A DNA stretch of 64,000 nucleotides, from contig CAVVHQ010000029.1 of assembly GCA_963748075.1 (NCBI GenBank), forward strand, positions 124,001 through 188,000, given 5' to 3'. A program made the position numbers and the translations under genes. The stretch comes from VRUE01 sp963748075 (GTDB lineage Bacteria; Actinomycetota; Thermoleophilia; Solirubrobacterales; 70-9). The notes under the pieces are model-generated. The model was given only the letters and a program-made list of their open reading frames with translations, was not told the origin of the DNA and made no database searches. This document shows positions 1-9,699 of this stretch, piece by piece (positions within the stretch are counted from its first letter, which is position 1; each line of letters begins with the position of its first letter).

Positions 1-43
1 CAACACCCACCACTACCGCTGCGTGATCCCGCTCCTCGCCTGA
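1..43 (+). CDS. C-terminal end of an unidentified protein (partial)
   Basis: An open frame enters from the left edge and reads NTHHYRCVIPLLA before a TGA at 41-43. Only 13 residues are visible, so no family can be assigned. Codon choice is G/C at nearly every third position, like the genuine genes nearby, which is the only support for it being coding. Confidence 0.35.
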   Translation, partial: NTHHYRCVIPLLA

Positions 44-113
44 CCCGAGCACGCCGCCGCCCGCCGGCCGCGCCGCATCGGGCCGGTGCGGCCGGCCCTC
101 TATCCTCGTCCCG

Positions 114-1052
114 ATGCGAACGGGCCCGCACAGCGCCAGGCGCCGCCTCGCGGGCTCGCTCGTGGCCCTCCTCTGTCTTGCCGTGCCCGCCCTCGCCGCG
201 CCGGCCGGGGCGGCGCCCGCCGGGCCCGCGGCCCGCCTCCACCCCGCGGTCGCCCCCCGCGGCGAGGCGGCGCGGGTCGCCCGCTACTGGACCGCGGCGC
301 GGATGCGCGCCACGCCGCCGCTCGATGCGCCGCGCGGCGCCGGCCTCAGGGCGAGCGCCAGCTACGCGCCGGTCGCCGAACCGACCGTCCCGCCCAACGC
401 GGTCAACGGCCGCCTCTTCGTCCGCCAGGGGAGCAAACTGGGCTTTTGCTCGGCGACGGCGATCAACAGCGCCAGCCGCCGCCTCGTCCTCACCGCCGCC
501 CATTGCGTCAACTCCGGCCCGACCGAGCGGGCCGGCGACGGCGTCTGGTCGAGCTACCTCGAGTTCGTCCCCGCCTACAGCGGCGCCGCGGCGCCCTTCG
601 GCGCCTTCGTCGCCCACCGCGGGCAGATCTTCGCGCCGCGCGACTGGGTGCAGTTCGGCAATCCGAACTTCGACGTCGGCGCGGTCCTCACCGCACCAAA
701 CACGGCGGGGGTCAACGTCGCCGACGCGGTCGGCGGCGGCGCCGCGATCGCCCTCGACCGCAGCCGGCACGAGGAGTTCCAGACCTTCGGCTACCCGGGC
801 AGGACACGCTGGATGCAGGGCTGCGACTCGCCCTACGTGGGCGACGACGCCCGCACCTACCGGATCCCCGGCCCGCCGACGATCGCGATCCGCTGCCACT
901 GGGTGCCGGGGGCGAGCGGCGGCGGCTGGCTGATCGACGGGGGCACGGCGATCGACGGCCTGACCAGCTACGGGAGGCCGCGCGACCGCCGCCACACCTT
1001 CAGCCCCTACTTCAGCCGCCGCAACGTCGGCAAGCTGGTCGCCGGGCTGTAG
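114..1052 (+). CDS. Secreted trypsin-like serine protease (S1 family)
   Basis: A 312-residue exported endopeptidase. The N-terminus has an Arg-rich start and a hydrophobic Ala/Leu core ending near residue 35, as in a Sec signal peptide. The chymotrypsin-fold triad is visible: His in LTAAHCVNSG, Asp in NPNFDVGAVL, Ser in GASGGGW. The cysteine after the catalytic His and a second near GFCSA could form the usual disulfide. A TATCCT hexamer at 101-106 sits 7 nt before the ATG and there is no ribosome-binding site, so the transcript may be leaderless. It converges on the TPR gene with a 6-bp gap. Substrate unknown; likely a broad extracellular or cell-surface protease. Confidence 0.88.
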   Translation: MRTGPHSARRRLAGSLVALLCLAVPALAAPAGAAPAGPAARLHPAVAPRGEAARVARYWTAARMRATPPLDAPRGAGLRASASYAPVAEPTVPPNAVNGRLFVRQGSKLGFCSATAINSASRRLVLTAAHCVNSGPTERAGDGVWSSYLEFVPAYSGAAAPFGAFVAHRGQIFAPRDWVQFGNPNFDVGAVLTAPNTAGVNVADAVGGGAAIALDRSRHEEFQTFGYPGRTRWMQGCDSPYVGDDARTYRIPGPPTIAIRCHWVPGASGGGWLIDGGTAIDGLTSYGRPRDRRHTFSPYFSRRNVGKLVAGL

Positions 1053-1058
1053 GGGTGC

Positions 1059-1439
1059 TCAGGCGCGGGCGAGCAGGTCGCGGTAGAAGCGGTAGTCGCG
1101 CCGCTCGGGCCGCAGGTTCGCCGCCAGCGCCAGGTGGTGGCGGGCGCGCTCCCGCTCCCCGGTCTTGGCCAGGGCGCGGCCGAGGCAGAAGTGGGCGAAG
1201 TCGTTGACCTGGTGGGTGTCGAGGACCGCCTCGAACTCCTCGGCGGCGGCGGCGAAGCGCCCGCAGCGGAAGTAGGCGCGCCCCAGCGCCTCGCGGACCG
1301 AGGACTTCTCCGGCGCCCGGCTCGCCGCCTCCTCGAGCGGCTCCGTCGCCTGCTCGAAGTCGGCCTCCTCGAGCAGCTCGATCCCCCGCCTGTACAGCGT
1401 CAAGGTCGAGTCGCGGTCCCGATCCGGCTCGAAGCTCAT
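1059..1439 (-). CDS. Small tetratricopeptide-repeat protein
   Basis: A 126-residue soluble protein made almost wholly of TPR helices. Roughly three 34-residue units can be seen, with repeat-type positions such as 'YRRGIELLEEADFEQA', 'REALGRAYFRCGRFAAAAEE' and 'FCLGRALAKTGERERA'. There is no signal peptide or catalytic motif. I start it at ATG 1439 (MSFEPDRD), because an upstream in-frame codon at 1484 would overlap the next gene and adds non-TPR sequence. It lies 41 bp downstream of the FtsX-type permease on the same strand and may be read through from that operon. TPR proteins usually act as assembly or docking factors; the partner is not evident. Confidence 0.82.
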   Translation of the reverse strand: MSFEPDRDRDSTLTLYRRGIELLEEADFEQATEPLEEAASRAPEKSSVREALGRAYFRCGRFAAAAEEFEAVLDTHQVNDFAHFCLGRALAKTGERERARHHLALAANLRPERRDYRFYRDLLARA

Positions 1440-1480
1440 CGGATCAGTGTAGGAGGCGGCATCGACGGGTGGAGCACCTC

Positions 1481-3793
1481 TCAACCGATCAGCCGCGCCC
1501 GCACGGTCGCCGCGATGTCGAGCCGCAGGGCGCGCCTGGTCGCGTGGACGACGGCGAGCAGCGCCAGGACCAGGGCGGGGACGATCACCCAGACGAAGTT
1601 CGGCGGCTCGGGGTGCAGGCCGATCTGGAACCAGGCCCGCGCGATGCTGTCCGAGAGCGGCGTGGCGATCAGCAGCCCAAGCGGGATCGAGAGCGCCGCC
1701 GCGATCGCCGTCTGGGTCAGCGCCTCGCCCGCCACCGCCGACCCGATCTGCCGCCGCCCGTAGCCGAGCGCCGCCAGCGTCGCGAACTCGCCGCGCCGGT
1801 CGAGGTAGGAGAGGGCGAGGGTGGAGACGAGGAACAGCCCGCCGACGCCGAGGCTGATCGCCTGCAGGACCGAGATCAGCCCGGTCAGCTCCTTGATCAG
1901 GTCGCGCTCGGCGCTCTGCGCCGAGGCCTTCGAGCTGACCCGGGCGACCGCGGGCTGGCGGCGCAGCCTCCGGGCCGCGCGCGGCCCGGCGGCGACCAGC
2001 ACCGTCGTCGCCCGGCCCGGAGAGCCGAGCAGCCGCGACGCCTGCGCCCGCGGCAGGTAGGTGCTGCCGGTCGCCAGCGTGCGGGCGATCCCGGCGACCG
2101 CCAGCTTCGCGCGGGCGGCCGGGGTGCGCACGGCGATCGCGTCGCCCACGCCGACGCCGAGGCTTTCCGCCGTCTGCTCACTGAGCACCGCCCCGCCGGG
2201 CGCCGGGCCGGAGCCTGCCGTCAGGTCGAGCCGCAGCAGCTCCGGGCGGGCGGGCAGGCCGGCCAGCTGCACGTCGGCGAAGCCGGAGGCGCCGCGCAAG
2301 CTGGCCGGCCCCTTGACCGTCGGCTCGACCCTGCTCGCCCCTGCCCGGCGGGCCAGGGCGGCGGCCCGCGCCGCCGGCAGCGGCCGCGCCAGGTCGGCGC
2401 TGTAGGTCCAGCCCTGTTCGGCGAACTCGGCATCGACCGAGCTGTCGGTCGAGCTGATCAGGATGTTGAGCGCCGCCCCGAGCCCGATCGCGGCGGCGAG
2501 GCTGACCACGGTCGCGGTGCTCAGCACCGGCCGGCGCAGCAGGCCGCGCGTCGCGTAGACGAGCGCCGGCGGTCCGACGGCGGTGGCGCGCTGCAGCCAG
2601 CCGGGCAGGCCGAAGCTGGCCGGCTGTTCGCCGCGCATCGCCTGGGTCGGCTCGAGCCGGGCGAGCCGCCAGGCCGGCACCAGCGCCGCCAGCAGCGTCG
2701 CGGCGAGCGCCAGCCCCGCCGCCAGCGCCAGCGGCCCCGCGGCGAGGCTGTGCGTGGTGCCGGGGAAGCCAACCGTGTTCGTGTACTCGACTGCGACCAG
2801 GCGCCCCACCCCGACCGTAGCGACCAGCGCCAGCAGGGCGCCCGCGAGTCCGAGCATCGCCGCCGGCAGCAGCACGGTTGCGACCACGGTGCGGGGCGGG
2901 TAGCCGAGCGCCAGCAGGGCGCCCAGCTCGCGCCGCTGCGAGTTGACCAGGCGGCGCAGGCTGAGCACGATCAACAGCAGCCCGACCACGGCGAAGACGA
3001 GGCCGATCACCGGCGCGAAGGTCGAGAAGGCGTTGATGTCGGCGTCGGTGAGGCGGAGGCTGTACTGCTGGGAGCGGGGGATGATCCGGGCGGCCGGCAA
3101 GCCGGCGGTGAGCCGCTCGGCGCGACGGCCGGCATCTCCTCCCGGCAGGTCGACGACGAGGTCGTTGACGCGCCGGCCGATGCCGGTGAGGCGCTGCAGC
3201 GAGGCGCGCGGCAGGAAGGCGACCGCCAGCGAGCCCTTCTGGGGCACCAGATAGTCGGGGTTGGCGGTGGCGAGCAGGTACTCGGGGCTGCGCGCCAGGC
3301 CGCGGACGCGCAGCGCCAGCCGCCGCCCGCCGAGCACGAGCCGCAGCCGATCCCCCGGGCTCAGCTGGAAGCGCGAGGCGAAGTCGGGGTCGAGCAGCGC
3401 CCCGCGCGGCGCCGCCGCGCTGAGGCCGCGGCCGGCGGTCACCGCGAGCCGGTCGAGCGCCGCCGCGGGGCTCATCCCGACCGCTTCCGCGGCGACCTGC
3501 GCGTGGCCGGGCAGCAGGGCGCGGCCGGAGAGGACCAGCCGCGTCTCGGCGGGCCGCGCCCGCACCTGCCGCGCCCGGGCCAGGAGCGGCCCTGGCGGCA
3601 GCGGGCGGGCGAGGCGGACGTCGAGGTCGGCGAGCCGCTGGTCGGCGTAGAAGGCGTCGCGGGTGCGTTCGACGTCGTGCAGGGCCAGCGAGATCCCGGC
3701 GGCGGTGCCGGCCCCGGCGCCGATCACGACGACGATCAGCGCCGCCCGGACGCCCATCGCGCGCACGTCGCGGACGGCCTTGCGCCAGAGCAT
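1481..3793 (-). CDS. ABC transporter permease, FtsX/MacB type
   Basis: A 770-residue membrane subunit with two FtsX-like halves. One transmembrane helix sits at the N-terminus (ALIVVVIGAGAGTAAGISLA), followed by a large extracytoplasmic domain. A block of helices around residues 260-380 and another at 420-450 frame a second external domain, and a final FtsX block fills the last ~130 residues. This layout is that of LolC/MacB-like exporters that move lipids, peptides or lipoproteins by a mechanotransmission mechanism. The start codon overlaps the stop of the ATPase gene (TGATG), so the two are translationally coupled. The WS/DGAT gene upstream in the same run suggests, weakly, a lipid-related cargo. 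Confidence 0.88.
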   Translation of the reverse strand: MLWRKAVRDVRAMGVRAALIVVVIGAGAGTAAGISLALHDVERTRDAFYADQRLADLDVRLARPLPPGPLLARARQVRARPAETRLVLSGRALLPGHAQVAAEAVGMSPAAALDRLAVTAGRGLSAAAPRGALLDPDFASRFQLSPGDRLRLVLGGRRLALRVRGLARSPEYLLATANPDYLVPQKGSLAVAFLPRASLQRLTGIGRRVNDLVVDLPGGDAGRRAERLTAGLPAARIIPRSQQYSLRLTDADINAFSTFAPVIGLVFAVVGLLLIVLSLRRLVNSQRRELGALLALGYPPRTVVATVLLPAAMLGLAGALLALVATVGVGRLVAVEYTNTVGFPGTTHSLAAGPLALAAGLALAATLLAALVPAWRLARLEPTQAMRGEQPASFGLPGWLQRATAVGPPALVYATRGLLRRPVLSTATVVSLAAAIGLGAALNILISSTDSSVDAEFAEQGWTYSADLARPLPAARAAALARRAGASRVEPTVKGPASLRGASGFADVQLAGLPARPELLRLDLTAGSGPAPGGAVLSEQTAESLGVGVGDAIAVRTPAARAKLAVAGIARTLATGSTYLPRAQASRLLGSPGRATTVLVAAGPRAARRLRRQPAVARVSSKASAQSAERDLIKELTGLISVLQAISLGVGGLFLVSTLALSYLDRRGEFATLAALGYGRRQIGSAVAGEALTQTAIAAALSIPLGLLIATPLSDSIARAWFQIGLHPEPPNFVWVIVPALVLALLAVVHATRRALRLDIAATVRARLIG

Positions 3794-4476
3794 CAGATCG
3801 CCTCCGGCTCGGCCAGGCGGCCATGCGAGAGGCGGACCACGCGCCTCCCCGCCTCGGCGAGCAGCGGGTTGTGGCTGACCACGACGAAGGTCACCCCGGT
3901 CTCCTCGTTCAGCTCCCGCATCAGCTCCAGCACGCCGCCCGCGGTCTTCTCGTCGAGGTTGCCGGTCGGCTCGTCGGCAAGCAGCAGGCGGGGCCGCTTG
4001 GCGAGGGCGCGGGCGATCGCGACGCGCTGCTGCTCCCCGCCGGAGAGCTGGGAGGGAAAGCGGCCCGCCAGCGGGCCGAGCCCGACCCTGGCGAGCAGCT
4101 CGCGGGCGGCCTCGCGGGCGGCCTCGCGGGCGACCCCGGCCACCCTGATCCCCGCCTCGACGTTCTCCGCCGCGGTCAGGGTGGGAAGCAGGTTGTAGAA
4201 CTGGAAGATGAAGCCGACCGAGCGAGCGCGGTAGGCGGTCAGCTCGGCGCGGCTGGCGCCGGTCAGGTCCAGCCCGCAGGCCCGCACCCTGCCGGCGTCG
4301 GCGGTGTCGAGCCCGCCGATCAGGTTGAGCAGGGTCGTCTTGCCGCAGCCGGAGGGGCCGAGCACGACGGCGAACTCGCCCGCCTCCATGGTCAGCGACA
4401 GCTCGTCCAGCACGACCTGACGCGCAGCGCCGCTGCCGTAGGCCTTGCGGACCCGGTCGAGCGAGACCAGCGGCAC
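3793..4476 (-). CDS. ABC transporter ATP-binding protein, LolD/MacB type
   Basis: A 227-residue nucleotide-binding subunit. Walker A is GPSGCGKTT, the signature is LSGGEQQR, Walker B is LLLADEPTGN, and an H-loop His sits in VVVSHNP. The LADEPTGNLD form is typical of the LolD/MacB/FtsE branch that pairs with FtsX-type permeases. I prefer GTG 4476 (VPLVSLDRVRKAYG), 4 bp after the WS/DGAT stop. An in-frame ATG at 4536 would overlap that gene by 56 bp and adds a low-complexity tail. It is coupled to the permease by a one-base stop/start overlap. Confidence 0.9.
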   Translation of the reverse strand: MPLVSLDRVRKAYGSGAARQVVLDELSLTMEAGEFAVVLGPSGCGKTTLLNLIGGLDTADAGRVRACGLDLTGASRAELTAYRARSVGFIFQFYNLLPTLTAAENVEAGIRVAGVAREAAREAARELLARVGLGPLAGRFPSQLSGGEQQRVAIARALAKRPRLLLADEPTGNLDEKTAGGVLELMRELNEETGVTFVVVSHNPLLAEAGRRVVRLSHGRLAEPEAI

Positions 4477-4480
4477 GCGG

Positions 4481-5920
4481 CTAGCTGCTCGACTCCAGGG
4501 AGGCGTCCCTCGCCGCAGGGACGTCGACGCCGGCAAGGTCCCTCAGCTCGGCGAGCGAATCCTCGATGCCGTCGCGCAGCACGTCGATGTCGGGCACCTC
4601 TGCCCGGTCGGCGTTGATGCCAAAGGCGACCCCGCCGTCGTAGCTGACCACGGCGACGCCGACCGCGTGGCCGGCGAAGATCGGCACCAGCGGGACGATG
4701 CGGCGCAGCGGGGCACCCAGCGCGTAGAGGGTGCTCTGCACCCCGCGCACGTTGGTGATCGTCAGGTTGAAGAGGCGCGGCGTGAAGGAGAGCCGCGCGA
4801 CGGCGCCGTGGACCAGCGGCGGCGCCGCGCCGGCCAGCCCGACCAGCGTCTCGGCGCCGGCCACCTGCTCGCCGCCCTTCAGCTCCTCCGCGGCGGCCGC
4901 CGTCTTGCGGTAGCGCAGCAGCGTGTCGGGCTCGGCGATCGGCAGGTCGACGAACAGCGAGGAGACCCGGTTGCCGAGCGCCAGCTGCTCGCTCGCCCGG
5001 CGCACGCTGACCGGCACCATCACCCGCAGGACATCGGCGTCGATCTGCTCCCCGCGTCGCTCGAAGAGCCGCCGCAGGCCGCCGGCGGTGGCGGCGAGGG
5101 CGACGTCGTTGACGGTGCCGCCCAGCTCGCGCTTGATCGCCTTCAGCTCGTTGAGCGAGGTGTGCACGACCGCGAGCCGCCGGGTTCCGCCGATCTCGAC
5201 GTTGAGGCTGGTGTGGGGCGCCGGGACCAGCTCGTCGATCAGCACGTCGGCGATCGCGCGGGAGCGCGACAGCAGGGCGCCGAGCTTGCGCGGGTGCAGC
5301 GCGGTGTCGAGACCGGCGCGGGCGGTCCCGGCGAGGGCCGAGAGCACTCCGTGGCCGGCCCCCTCGGGCTCCTCGTCTTCCCCGGCCCCCTCGAGCGCCG
5401 CCAGCACGCCCTTCGAGCCGGGCTCGGGGTGCGGCTCGGCGTCGAGGATCACCGTCGTCACCGAGGAGCCGCTGATCCCGTCGACCAGGCTGTGGTGGAC
5501 CTTGGTCGCCAGCGCCCAGCCGCCGTCGGCGAAGCCGTCGAGCAGGGTCGTCTCCCAGAGCGGATGGGCGCGGTCGAGGCGGTGCGAGTAGAAGTCGCCA
5601 AGCCACTCGAGCAGCTCGCCTTCGCCGCCCGGCGCCGGCAGCGTCGCGTGGCGGACGTGGTTGGCGATGTCGTAGTGCGGGTCGGGCTCCCAGCTCGGCC
5701 AGGAGAAGCTGCCGGTGCGTGGCGTCGAGAGCCGGCGCAGGAAGCGGGGCAGCAGCTCGAGGCGCTCGCCGAGCAGCTCCTGGACCTGGCCGAGCGGGGG
5801 CGTGCCGCCCTCCGGCAGCGGCTCGAACAGCATCGCCCAGCCGACGTGCATGTGGGCGGACTCGTCACCCTCCTCCAACTCGAGGAACGTCGCGTCGAGC
5901 GGCGACAGGCTATCCGCCAT
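4481..5920 (-). CDS. Wax ester synthase / diacylglycerol acyltransferase (WS/DGAT)
   Basis: A 479-residue acyl-CoA:alcohol/diacylglycerol O-acyltransferase that makes storage wax esters or triacylglycerol at the membrane surface. The catalytic motif is HHSLVDG within KVHHSLVDGISG. The N-terminal signature LSPLDATFLELE and the C-terminal NLTITNVRGVQ and 'SYDGGVAFGINAD' motifs are all family hallmarks. Length matches the 450-500 residues usual for the family. A TAGGGT box lies 6 nt before the ATG with no ribosome-binding site, suggesting a leaderless message. A second family member lies at 54451-55938. The LolD/FtsX-type exporter genes follow with a 4-bp gap. Confidence 0.93.
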   Translation of the reverse strand: MADSLSPLDATFLELEEGDESAHMHVGWAMLFEPLPEGGTPPLGQVQELLGERLELLPRFLRRLSTPRTGSFSWPSWEPDPHYDIANHVRHATLPAPGGEGELLEWLGDFYSHRLDRAHPLWETTLLDGFADGGWALATKVHHSLVDGISGSSVTTVILDAEPHPEPGSKGVLAALEGAGEDEEPEGAGHGVLSALAGTARAGLDTALHPRKLGALLSRSRAIADVLIDELVPAPHTSLNVEIGGTRRLAVVHTSLNELKAIKRELGGTVNDVALAATAGGLRRLFERRGEQIDADVLRVMVPVSVRRASEQLALGNRVSSLFVDLPIAEPDTLLRYRKTAAAAEELKGGEQVAGAETLVGLAGAAPPLVHGAVARLSFTPRLFNLTITNVRGVQSTLYALGAPLRRIVPLVPIFAGHAVGVAVVSYDGGVAFGINADRAEVPDIDVLRDGIEDSLAELRDLAGVDVPAARDASLESSS

Positions 5921-6041
5921 GGAACAACCCTAAGCCCGCGGGACGGCGCTGCAATCCGTGCCCTCTACGGATCAGCCCGAACCTTTCTACCGATGCGCGG
6001 CGCCGCGCCGGGCGCCGCCGCGGGCGTCACAATTCGACTCG

Positions 6042-6961
6042 ATGGGAAAGCTCGTACGGGTGCCTGAGCTGGCGGAGCTGCGCGCCTTCTGCGCGGCAGT
6101 CGAGCTCGGGAGCCTCGGCAAGGCGGCGCGCCTCCTCCAGGTCAGCCAGCCGGCCCTCTCCAAGCGGCTGCGCAACCTCGAGGCGCTGAGCGGCTCAACC
6201 CTGCTGGAGCGCTCGACGCGTGGCGTCACGCCAACCCCGGCCGGCAAACGACTGCACTCCGCCGCGCAGCGGCTGCTGGACGAGGCGGAGACGGTCGAGG
6301 CGCTGATGGAGGGGCTCGACCCGAGCCGGGCGCCGGTGCGGCTGGCGGCCAGCCCGACGATGGCGGAGTTCGTGCTGCCGCCGCTGCTGGTCGAGCTGGA
6401 GAGCAGGCACGAGAGCCACCTCTCGGTCGAGCTGTCGATCGCCAACTCGAGCGCGGCGCGGACGCTGGTGCTGGAGGGGCGGGCGGAGCTGGGCGTCGTC
6501 GCGGCCGCCGGGCCGGACGCGAACGGCGGAGGAGCTGTGCGAATCGCCGTTCTACGAGGACGAGATCGTCGTCGCCGTCCCGCAGGGCCACCCCTGGGCG
6601 GCGCGCGGAGGAGATCGACCCGGCCGAGCTGGCCTCGACGCGGATGATCATGCGCGACCCCGGCGCCAGCAGCCGGTCCGTGGTCGCCGAGGCGCTCGAG
6701 GCGATGGGCACCTCGCCGGCCCCGCCGCTGGCCGAGATCGGCAGCACCCCGGCGGCGATCTCCGCGGCGATCTCCGAGGGGGCCCCCGTCTACCTCTCCT
6801 CGCTGGCGCTGAGCGGGCTCAACGGCGAGGGGCTGCTGGCGCGCCGCGTGGCTGGCCTGCGCTTCGAGCGGCGCTTCGTCCTGATCCACAGCGGCGAGGA
6901 GAGTCTGCCGGCGCCCGCCCGGACGCTCGTCCGCCACTTGCTCGATTCAGTCTCTCCTTAA
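6042..6961 (+). pseudogene. LysR-family transcriptional regulator, broken by two frame changes
   Basis: The N-terminal LysR helix-turn-helix is intact: 'RAFCAAVELGSLGKAARLLQ' followed by 'VSQPALSKRLRNLE'. The effector-binding domain starts normally, then changes frame near 6520, reads ESPFYEDEIVVAVPQGHPWA, changes frame again near 6608, and ends with DPAELASTRMIMRDPGASSR through a stop at 6961. Both breaks behave as one extra base within about 90 bp. Joined, the product would be about 305 residues, the normal LysR length. The gene is divergent from the WS/DGAT gene, the usual position for a LysR regulator of its neighbour. Either two indel errors or a recent pseudogene. Confidence 0.8.
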
Positions 6962-9699
6962 CTCTCGCCATCTGCCGCCGCTGGGCGCCAGCGCCGCAGC
7001 CGGTTGGCGTTGCCGACCACCGAGAGCGAGCTGGCGGCCATCGCGGCCGCGGCGATCATCGGGCTGAGCTGCAGCCCGACGAACGGGTAGAGCACGCCCG
7101 CCGCGATCGGGATGCCGATCGAGTTGTAGCCGAAGGCGAAGCCGAGGTTCTGGCGGATGTTGCGCATCGTCGCCCTGCTCAGCGAGAGGGCCAGAGGGAC
7201 CCCGCGCAGGTCGCCGGAGACGAGCGTCACGTCGGCCGCCTCGATCGCCACGTCGGTGCCGGTGCCGATCGCGATCCCGACGTCGGCCTGGGCGAGCGCC
7301 GGCGCGTCGTTGATCCCGTCCCCCACCATCGCCACCAGCTTGCCCTCGTCCTGGAGTTGGCGGACCTCGAGCGCCTTGTCCTCGGGCAGGACCTCGGCGA
7401 GGACGCGCTCGATCCCGACCTGGCGGGCGATCGCCTCGGCGGTGCGGGCGTTGTCGCCGCTGATCATCACCACCTCCAGGCCGAGCTTGCGCAGGGCGGC
7501 GATCGCCGCGGCGGAGTCCGGCTTCACCGTGTCGGCGACGGCGAGCACTCCGGCCGGCCGGCCGTCGATCGCGACCAGGATCGCCGTCTTGCCCTCGGCC
7601 TCGAGGCGCTGCGCGTCCGCCTCCAGGGGCGCGGGGTCGACCCCGTCCTCGCCGAGCAGGCGTCGCGTGCCGGCCAGCAGGGGGCGATTCTCGACCGTGG
7701 CCCGCAGGCCGCGGCCGGTCACCGAGTCGAACTCGGTGGCCTCCGAGAGCGAGAGGCCGCGCTGCTCGGCGCCGGCCACGACCGCCTCCCCGAGCGGGTG
7801 CTCGGAGGAGCGCTCGGCGGACGCGACCAGCGGCAGCAGCTCGTCCTCGCCAAGCTCGCCGAGCGCGACCACGTCGGTCAGCGCCGGCTCGCCGCGGGTG
7901 ATCGTCCCGGTCTTGTCGAGCACGATCGCCCCCAGCTTGTGGGCGGTCTCCAGCGCCTCGGCGGAGCGGATCAGCACCCCGCTCTCGGCGCCCTTGCCGG
8001 TCCCGACCATGATCGAGAGCGGCGTCGCCAGGCCGAGCGCGCAGGGGCACGCGATGATCAGCACCGCGACCGCGGAGACCAGGGCGAAGGTGAGCGCCGG
8101 CGAGGGGCCGAAGTCGAACCAGACGACGAAGGTGGCGATCGCGACGAAGATCACCGCCGGCACGAAGTAGCTGGCGACCAGGTCGGCGAGCCGCTGGATC
8201 GGCGCCTTCGATCCCTGCGCCTGCTCTACCAGGCGGACGATCTGGGCGAGCATCGTGTCGCTGCCGACCCCGGTGGCGCGGAAGCGGAAGGCGCCGGTCT
8301 GGTTGACGGTGGCGCCGATCACCGTGTCTCCGGCCCCCTTGCTGACCGGCAGCGACTCGCCGGTGACCATCGACTCGTCGACGCTGGATCGCCCCTCCAC
8401 CACCTCGCCGTCGACCGGCACCTTCTCCCCGGGCCGCACGGCGATCACCTCGCCCGGCACCACCTGCTCGACCGGAACCTCCTGCTCGCCGGAGTCGCGC
8501 ACCACGCGGGCCGTCTTCGCCCGCAGGCCGACCAGCTTGCGGATCGCCTCGCCGGTCCCCGCCTTGGCGCGGACCTCGAGCAGGCGGCCGAGCAGGATCA
8601 GGGTGAGAATCGTGCCGACCGCCTCGTAGTAGACGTCGCGCAGGTCGCTCGGCAGGAGGCCGGGGAAGAGGGTGACGAAGAGGCTGTAGGAGAAGGCGGC
8701 GGCGGTCCCGATCGCGACCAGGGTGTTCATGTCGGCGCTGCGGTGGGAGAGGCTGAGCCAGCCGGTGCGGTGGATCGGCCAGCCGGTGTAGAGCATCACC
8801 GGGACGATCAGGGCGAGCTGCACCCAGTGGTTGAGCAGGACGCTCGGCACCCAGCTCGCGCCGAAGACGTTGCTGGCCATCGCCGCGAAGAGCACCGGCG
8901 CCGTGAGAACGGCGCCGAGCAGTACGCGCCGGCTGAGGTCGGCGATCTCGGCGCGCCGCGCCGCGGCCTCGGGGTCGCCGCCGTCCCCGGACACCTTGCC
9001 GTCGCCTTCGAGCAGCGGGTAGCCCGCATCTGAGATCGCCTTGCGGAGGCGCCCCACCTCGACCTGCCCCGGGTCGTAGTCGACCGTGACCCGCTCGGTC
9101 CCCATATTGACCGCGGCGCGGTCGACGCCCGAGACGTCGAGCAGCGCCTCCTCGATCGTCGAGACGCAGGAGGCGCAGCTGACCCCGCCGGGGCGCAGGG
9201 CGAGCTCGGCCTCGGCGAGCTCCGCGACCTCGCGGCTCGGTCCGACCCCGACCGCCTCGGCCACCTCCCCGGCGCCCGCCTCGCTGACCGCGACGGCGCC
9301 GTTGCCGCCGCCGTCCCCGTTCGCGGCGCCGTCCGGCTCGACCAGCAGCGTCCCGTGGACCATGTTCATCCCACAGGCGAAGCCGAACTCGCCGCTGCGC
9401 TCGGGGGTGAAATCGACCGTGGTGCGGGCGAAGGGGGCGAGCGAGCGGCTCACGCCGAGGTCGGGGAAGACGACGCGGGAGGTGCAGTCCCCGGCCTCCT
9501 GACGGTCGAAGACGAGGCGCAGCGGCACTCCCTGGCGGGCGCGGATCAGGTTCGGCGAGTAGCCGCCCTTGACCGTGACCTCGACCTCCTGGCGGTTGCC
9601 GTGGACCGCGGCGCCGCGCGCCTTGCGCGGCCCGAAGAAGAACCAGGCCAGGCCGGCGATCGCGGCAGCGCCCGCGACGCTGACCAGTGCCTCAGCCAT
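6958..9699 (-). CDS. Copper-translocating P1B-type ATPase with an N-terminal cupredoxin domain
   Basis: A 913-residue pump that exports Cu(I). In order: a membrane anchor (residues 4-22), a cupredoxin-like domain (about 35-121) ending in the metal-binding signature FACGMNMVHG, an acidic/Gly-rich linker, a heavy-metal-associated domain with GGVSCASC (Cys175/Cys178), then the P1B core. The core shows TGES, the ion-path CPC in IACPCALGLAT (near 549), phosphorylated Asp in DKTGTIT (near 594), and GDGINDAPAL. I start at ATG 9699 (GGGAGA ribosome-binding site); the lemA stop lies inside this start (8-bp overlap). It is the last gene of the csoR operon. The fused cupredoxin may deliver or hold copper; that part is inference. 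Confidence 0.93.
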   Translation of the reverse strand: MAEALVSVAGAAAIAGLAWFFFGPRKARGAAVHGNRQEVEVTVKGGYSPNLIRARQGVPLRLVFDRQEAGDCTSRVVFPDLGVSRSLAPFARTTVDFTPERSGEFGFACGMNMVHGTLLVEPDGAANGDGGGNGAVAVSEAGAGEVAEAVGVGPSREVAELAEAELALRPGGVSCASCVSTIEEALLDVSGVDRAAVNMGTERVTVDYDPGQVEVGRLRKAISDAGYPLLEGDGKVSGDGGDPEAAARRAEIADLSRRVLLGAVLTAPVLFAAMASNVFGASWVPSVLLNHWVQLALIVPVMLYTGWPIHRTGWLSLSHRSADMNTLVAIGTAAAFSYSLFVTLFPGLLPSDLRDVYYEAVGTILTLILLGRLLEVRAKAGTGEAIRKLVGLRAKTARVVRDSGEQEVPVEQVVPGEVIAVRPGEKVPVDGEVVEGRSSVDESMVTGESLPVSKGAGDTVIGATVNQTGAFRFRATGVGSDTMLAQIVRLVEQAQGSKAPIQRLADLVASYFVPAVIFVAIATFVVWFDFGPSPALTFALVSAVAVLIIACPCALGLATPLSIMVGTGKGAESGVLIRSAEALETAHKLGAIVLDKTGTITRGEPALTDVVALGELGEDELLPLVASAERSSEHPLGEAVVAGAEQRGLSLSEATEFDSVTGRGLRATVENRPLLAGTRRLLGEDGVDPAPLEADAQRLEAEGKTAILVAIDGRPAGVLAVADTVKPDSAAAIAALRKLGLEVVMISGDNARTAEAIARQVGIERVLAEVLPEDKALEVRQLQDEGKLVAMVGDGINDAPALAQADVGIAIGTGTDVAIEAADVTLVSGDLRGVPLALSLSRATMRNIRQNLGFAFGYNSIGIPIAAGVLYPFVGLQLSPMIAAAAMAASSLSVVGNANRLRRWRPAAADGES

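Noticed and set aside
1469..4198. Long plus-strand open frame opposite the ABC transporter genes
   Set aside because: Its product is an Arg/Gly/Gln/His-rich string with no motif; the minus strand encodes complete ABC subunits. It is a GC-driven shadow.
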